7,925 nucleotides of DNA, taken from Desulfobacterales bacterium. GTDB taxonomy: Bacteria; Desulfobacterota; Desulfobacteria; Desulfobacterales; JAFDCJ01. Of this stretch, positions 6,450 through 7,925 are shown in pieces. How positions within the stretch are numbered: position 1 is the stretch's first letter; the number at the start of each line of letters is the position of its first letter. The stretch spans positions 6,942,183 through 6,950,107 of the forward strand of contig CP070771.1 of assembly GCA_020345785.1 (NCBI GenBank). The letters are read 5' to 3'. A program made the translations under genes and the position numbers. The notes below the pieces were generated by a model that worked only from the letters and a program-made list of their open reading frames with translations, searched no databases and was not told the origin of the DNA.

Positions 6450-6455
6450 TTATGC
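6350..6455 (+). other. attC recombination site 1
   Basis: A 106-base imperfect palindrome. R'' is ACCTAAC (6350-6356) and R' is GTTATGC (6449-6455). The inner arms CCAGTGGAGCAGACGGC (6361-6377) and GCCGCTGCTCACCGG (6429-6443) pair with two unpaired extra bases on the left arm, the extrahelical bases that integrase uses to choose the bottom strand. The central variable segment 6378-6428 holds weaker internal pairing. Confidence 0.9.
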
Positions 6456-6481
6456 ACATCACCCCCAGCCCAATTGTTTCC

Positions 6482-6510
6482 TTGACAATAAATTACAACA
6501 TATTTACAAT
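6482..6510 (+). promoter_or_regulatory. Sigma-70 promoter of brnTA
   Basis: TTGACA (6482-6487), a 17-base spacer and TACAAT (6505-6510) form a near-perfect sigma-70 promoter. The expected start, about seven bases after the -10, coincides with the ATG at 6517, so the transcript is probably leaderless; no ribosome site is seen before that ATG. Confidence 0.85.
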
Positions 6511-6516
6511 GTAATT
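6491..6516. promoter_or_regulatory. Probable BrnA operator palindrome
   Basis: AATTACA (6491-6497) and TGTAATT (6510-6516) are perfect inverted arms with a 12-base spacer. They cover the promoter spacer and the -10 element and end one base before the toxin ATG. BrnA is a ribbon-helix-helix repressor of its own operon in studied systems, so this is the likely binding site. Confidence 0.6.
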
Positions 6517-6810
6517 ATGAATTCAATCAGCTTTTCTTGGGATGATCGGAAAAATAAAGCTAATAAAGCGAAACACAGGGTATCATTTGAGGAGGCTCAA
6601 TCTGTTTTTTTTGATGAAAATGCCATCGAATATTTTGATCCCGACCACTCAGAATCTGAAGACAGGTTCTTGATGTTAGGACTCAGTTACATTGTTCGAG
6701 TATTGGTGGTAAGCTACACATTGCGAAAAAACGGTGCCGAGATCCGGATTATTTCTGCAAGGAAAGCGACAAAAAAGGAACAAAAAGCATATCTCGGAGA
6801 ACAATTATGA
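6517..6810 (+). CDS. brnT: BrnT toxin, ribonuclease of type II toxin-antitoxin system
   Basis: A 97-residue protein matching the BrnT family along its full length: SWDDRKNKANKAKHRVSFEEA (6-27), FDPDHSESEDRFLMLG (40-55) and the C-terminal RIISARKATKKEQKAY (77-92), the most conserved part. BrnT has a RelE-like fold and inhibits growth by cleaving RNA when not bound by BrnA. No truncation or missing block is apparent, so the toxin looks intact. The ATG at 6517 lies right after the promoter and palindrome, with no ribosome site. Its stop overlaps the antitoxin start by four bases (ATGA, 6807-6810), giving translational coupling. The toxin-first order is the usual one for this family. Confidence 0.95.
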   Translation: MNSISFSWDDRKNKANKAKHRVSFEEAQSVFFDENAIEYFDPDHSESEDRFLMLGLSYIVRVLVVSYTLRKNGAEIRIISARKATKKEQKAYLGEQL

Positions 6811-7025
6811 GGAAAGAATACGATTTTTCAAAAATGAAAGGACGCAAAAATCCTTATGCGAAAAGGCTGAAAAAACAGGTAACCATCCGAATGGGTATCG
6901 ATATTATCGAATACTTTAAACGGATGTCGGAAGAGACAGGAATACCCTACCAGAACCTGATTAACCTATATTTAAGGGATTGCGTACAATCGGGCCGTAA
7001 GATTTCTATTAAGTGGGCATCCTAA
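6807..7025 (+). CDS. brnA: BrnA antitoxin, ribbon-helix-helix repressor
   Basis: A 72-residue antitoxin. It opens with the BrnA hallmark KEYDFSKMKGRKNPYAKRLKK (3-23), which in the family wraps the toxin. A ribbon-helix-helix DNA-binding fold follows: strand KQVTIRM (23-29), helix IDIIEYFKRMSEETG (31-45) and helix PYQNLINLYLRDCV (47-60). It should neutralise BrnT and, as a dimer, repress the promoter at 6482-6510. Its start overlaps the brnT stop by four bases. The stop (7023-7025) lies eight bases before the attC R'' box. Confidence 0.95.
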   Translation: MRKEYDFSKMKGRKNPYAKRLKKQVTIRMGIDIIEYFKRMSEETGIPYQNLINLYLRDCVQSGRKISIKWAS

Positions 7026-7033
7026 ATAGGAAA

Positions 7034-7161
7034 GCATAACAAAAGGCGTGAAGATGGACGGGCTGTATCGTGCGGTTTTCTTAAGTCTGCTAATTCTGGT
7101 TTCGGTGGCTTTAACATTTGCCATATATTCAATCGCCCGCCACTTATGCCCGACGTTATAC
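7034..7161 (+). other. attC recombination site 2
   Basis: A 128-base imperfect palindrome. R'' is GCATAAC (7034-7040) and R' is GTTATAC (7155-7161). The inner arms GGCGTGAAGATGGACGGGC (7045-7063) and GCCCGCCACTTATGCC (7135-7150) pair with three unpaired extra bases on the left arm. The variable central segment 7064-7134 is about 70 bases with no obvious gene. Confidence 0.88.
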
Positions 7162-7188
7162 TATTTTGGCTTTGGTTATGAATAGTAG

Positions 7189-7794
7189 TTGAATTTCAAT
7201 CACTCAATTGATGTAATAAAATTACATCAGCTTTTAGATATACTTAGAATGACCGATCAACTAGAAAAAAGCTTTTTCTGTTCGTGCTCACAGTGCGGAA
7301 ATACTTCTCCTGTTGATGATATGATCAAAATCGAGAATGTATTTGTTTGTTCTACCTGTAAACCAATATTTATACAGAAAATTAGAGAAGGAGTTGAGGT
7401 TATCCCAAAAGGGAGATCTAAATTATGGAAAATTTATTTCTTTATTTTTCTCACTCTACAGTTATTGGGATTTATTAGCTCAATCCAAGATTTAATAGTT
7501 AAAAAAAAATTAATTGAGCCCCTTTTATATATTGTAGTCTACCCATGGGTGATTGTTGCTGTTTTCGGATATTCTTTTAACAAAAAATACTTAAAAAGAA
7601 GTATTTGGCAGGCGATATTTCCAACAGCTCTTATTATCGACATTATATTTTTTTCTATTTTATTCATCGAACAAAATATTCTAGCGAATATAATTCTGCT
7701 AATTATGTTTATTATAACCCTATTTCCTCTAATCATCCTTCAATACATAGCTCTGTATAGGTATGCTTATTCTAAAACGGAGCCATGGACATGA
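7189..7794 (+). CDS. Zinc-ribbon and four-helix membrane protein, cassette-borne
   Basis: A 201-residue hypothetical protein of unrecognised family. Near the N-terminus two CxxC pairs, C33-C36 (CSQCGN) and C54-C57 (CSTCKP), form a probable zinc ribbon on the cytoplasmic side. Four hydrophobic segments follow at about 81-100, 111-130, 142-161 and 166-190. The domain plan resembles bacterial zinc-ribbon plus membrane-domain proteins of unknown function. The start is uncertain: TTG 7189 is the first usable codon after an in-frame stop, and ATG 7249 (residue 21) is the alternative; neither has a clear ribosome site. Codon use is strongly AT-rich, unlike the signalling genes to the left. Its stop overlaps the next ATG by four bases. 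Confidence 0.7.
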   Translation: MNFNHSIDVIKLHQLLDILRMTDQLEKSFFCSCSQCGNTSPVDDMIKIENVFVCSTCKPIFIQKIREGVEVIPKGRSKLWKIYFFIFLTLQLLGFISSIQDLIVKKKLIEPLLYIVVYPWVIVAVFGYSFNKKYLKRSIWQAIFPTALIIDIIFFSILFIEQNILANIILLIMFIITLFPLIILQYIALYRYAYSKTEPWT

Positions 7795-7925
7795 ATATTT
7801 CAGTAAACAGAGAATATGTCTATTTTTCTTTAAGGAAGATAAATTTATATGACCAACGGGATGGAGCTGACAGGAAAAGCCAGGCGGTTTGCGTGAAGTC
7901 CCCGAGTTCTCAAAGTATGGTGGCC
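7791..7925 (+). CDS. Possible coupled small gene, open to the right edge
   Basis: ATG 7791 overlaps the preceding stop (ATGA, 7791-7794) and the frame stays open for 45 codons to the window end (begins MNISVNREYVYF). No family is recognised. Composition becomes clearly more GC-rich from about 7850, so the second half may belong to something else, such as an insertion. Another ATG at 7850, preceded by AAGGAAG, opens a 15-codon frame that ends in a stop. Confidence 0.25.
   Translation, partial: MNISVNREYVYFSLRKINLYDQRDGADRKSQAVCVKSPSSQSMVA

Larger units (their letters stand above)
6450..7155 (+). mobile_element. Integron gene cassette 2 (BrnT/BrnA)
   Basis: A 706-base cassette from G^TTATGC (6449-6455) to G of the next core (7155). 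Its R'' box GCATAAC (7034-7040) is the exact reverse complement of its own 5' core. It carries a complete toxin-antitoxin operon with its own promoter, as is common for cassettes that stabilise sedentary arrays. Confidence 0.88.
7156..7925 (+). mobile_element. Integron gene cassette 3, 3' end outside window
   Basis: It begins at the core G^TTATAC (7155-7161) and carries the zinc-ribbon membrane-protein gene and perhaps a second coupled gene. By the rule seen in cassettes 1 and 2, its own R'' box should read GTATAAC; that string does not occur in the rest of the window, so its attC lies beyond 7925. Confidence 0.65.

Overview
The window joins two unlike pieces of DNA. Positions 1 to about 5360 are GC-richer, minus-strand signalling and transport genes. 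They look like a sulfate-reducing or related Desulfobacterota (Desulfobacterales-type) chromosome, judged from the mix of a SLC13/DASS anion transporter, stand-alone receiver proteins, a Cache-type histidine kinase and a sigma-54 promoter. That placement is an inference from gene style, not a marker-gene assignment. Positions about 6040 to 7925 are AT-rich, plus-strand and organised as integron gene cassettes.

Left region, read in the minus direction: a perfect sigma-54 (-24/-12) promoter at 5141-5156 drives a secreted PstS-like substrate-binding protein (4234-5040). A strong hairpin at 4175-4211 follows it. Next come a small single-domain receiver protein (3748-4146), a membrane-bound Cache-domain histidine kinase (2010-3695), a 300-base gap filled with short tandem repeats and hairpins, a second stand-alone receiver (1243-1704), and a DASS-family transporter (1-1019) cut by the window edge. 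No DNA-binding output domain, sigma-54 activator or ABC permease is visible. A plausible reading is a sensory module in which a periplasmic binding protein and a Cache kinase control uptake of an anion or carboxylate.

Middle region (5041-6040): no convincing gene. It holds the sigma-54 promoter, a cluster of related short motifs upstream of it that could be activator sites, 8-base tandem repeats with an inverted counterpart, and two plus-strand terminator-like hairpins.

Right region: two complete integron cassettes and the start of a third, all in the same orientation. Cassette 1 (6044-6449) carries a small two-helix membrane protein. Cassette 2 (6450-7155) carries a BrnT/BrnA toxin-antitoxin pair with its own near-consensus promoter. 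Cassette 3 (7156 to beyond 7925) carries a zinc-ribbon plus four-helix membrane protein. Two attC sites (6350-6455 and 7034-7161) have the expected imperfect palindrome with extrahelical bases. In both, the R'' box is the exact reverse complement of that cassette's own 5' core, which fixes the cassette boundaries to the base. No integron integrase lies in the window, so this is either the inside of a larger array or a cluster of attC sites lacking an integrase.
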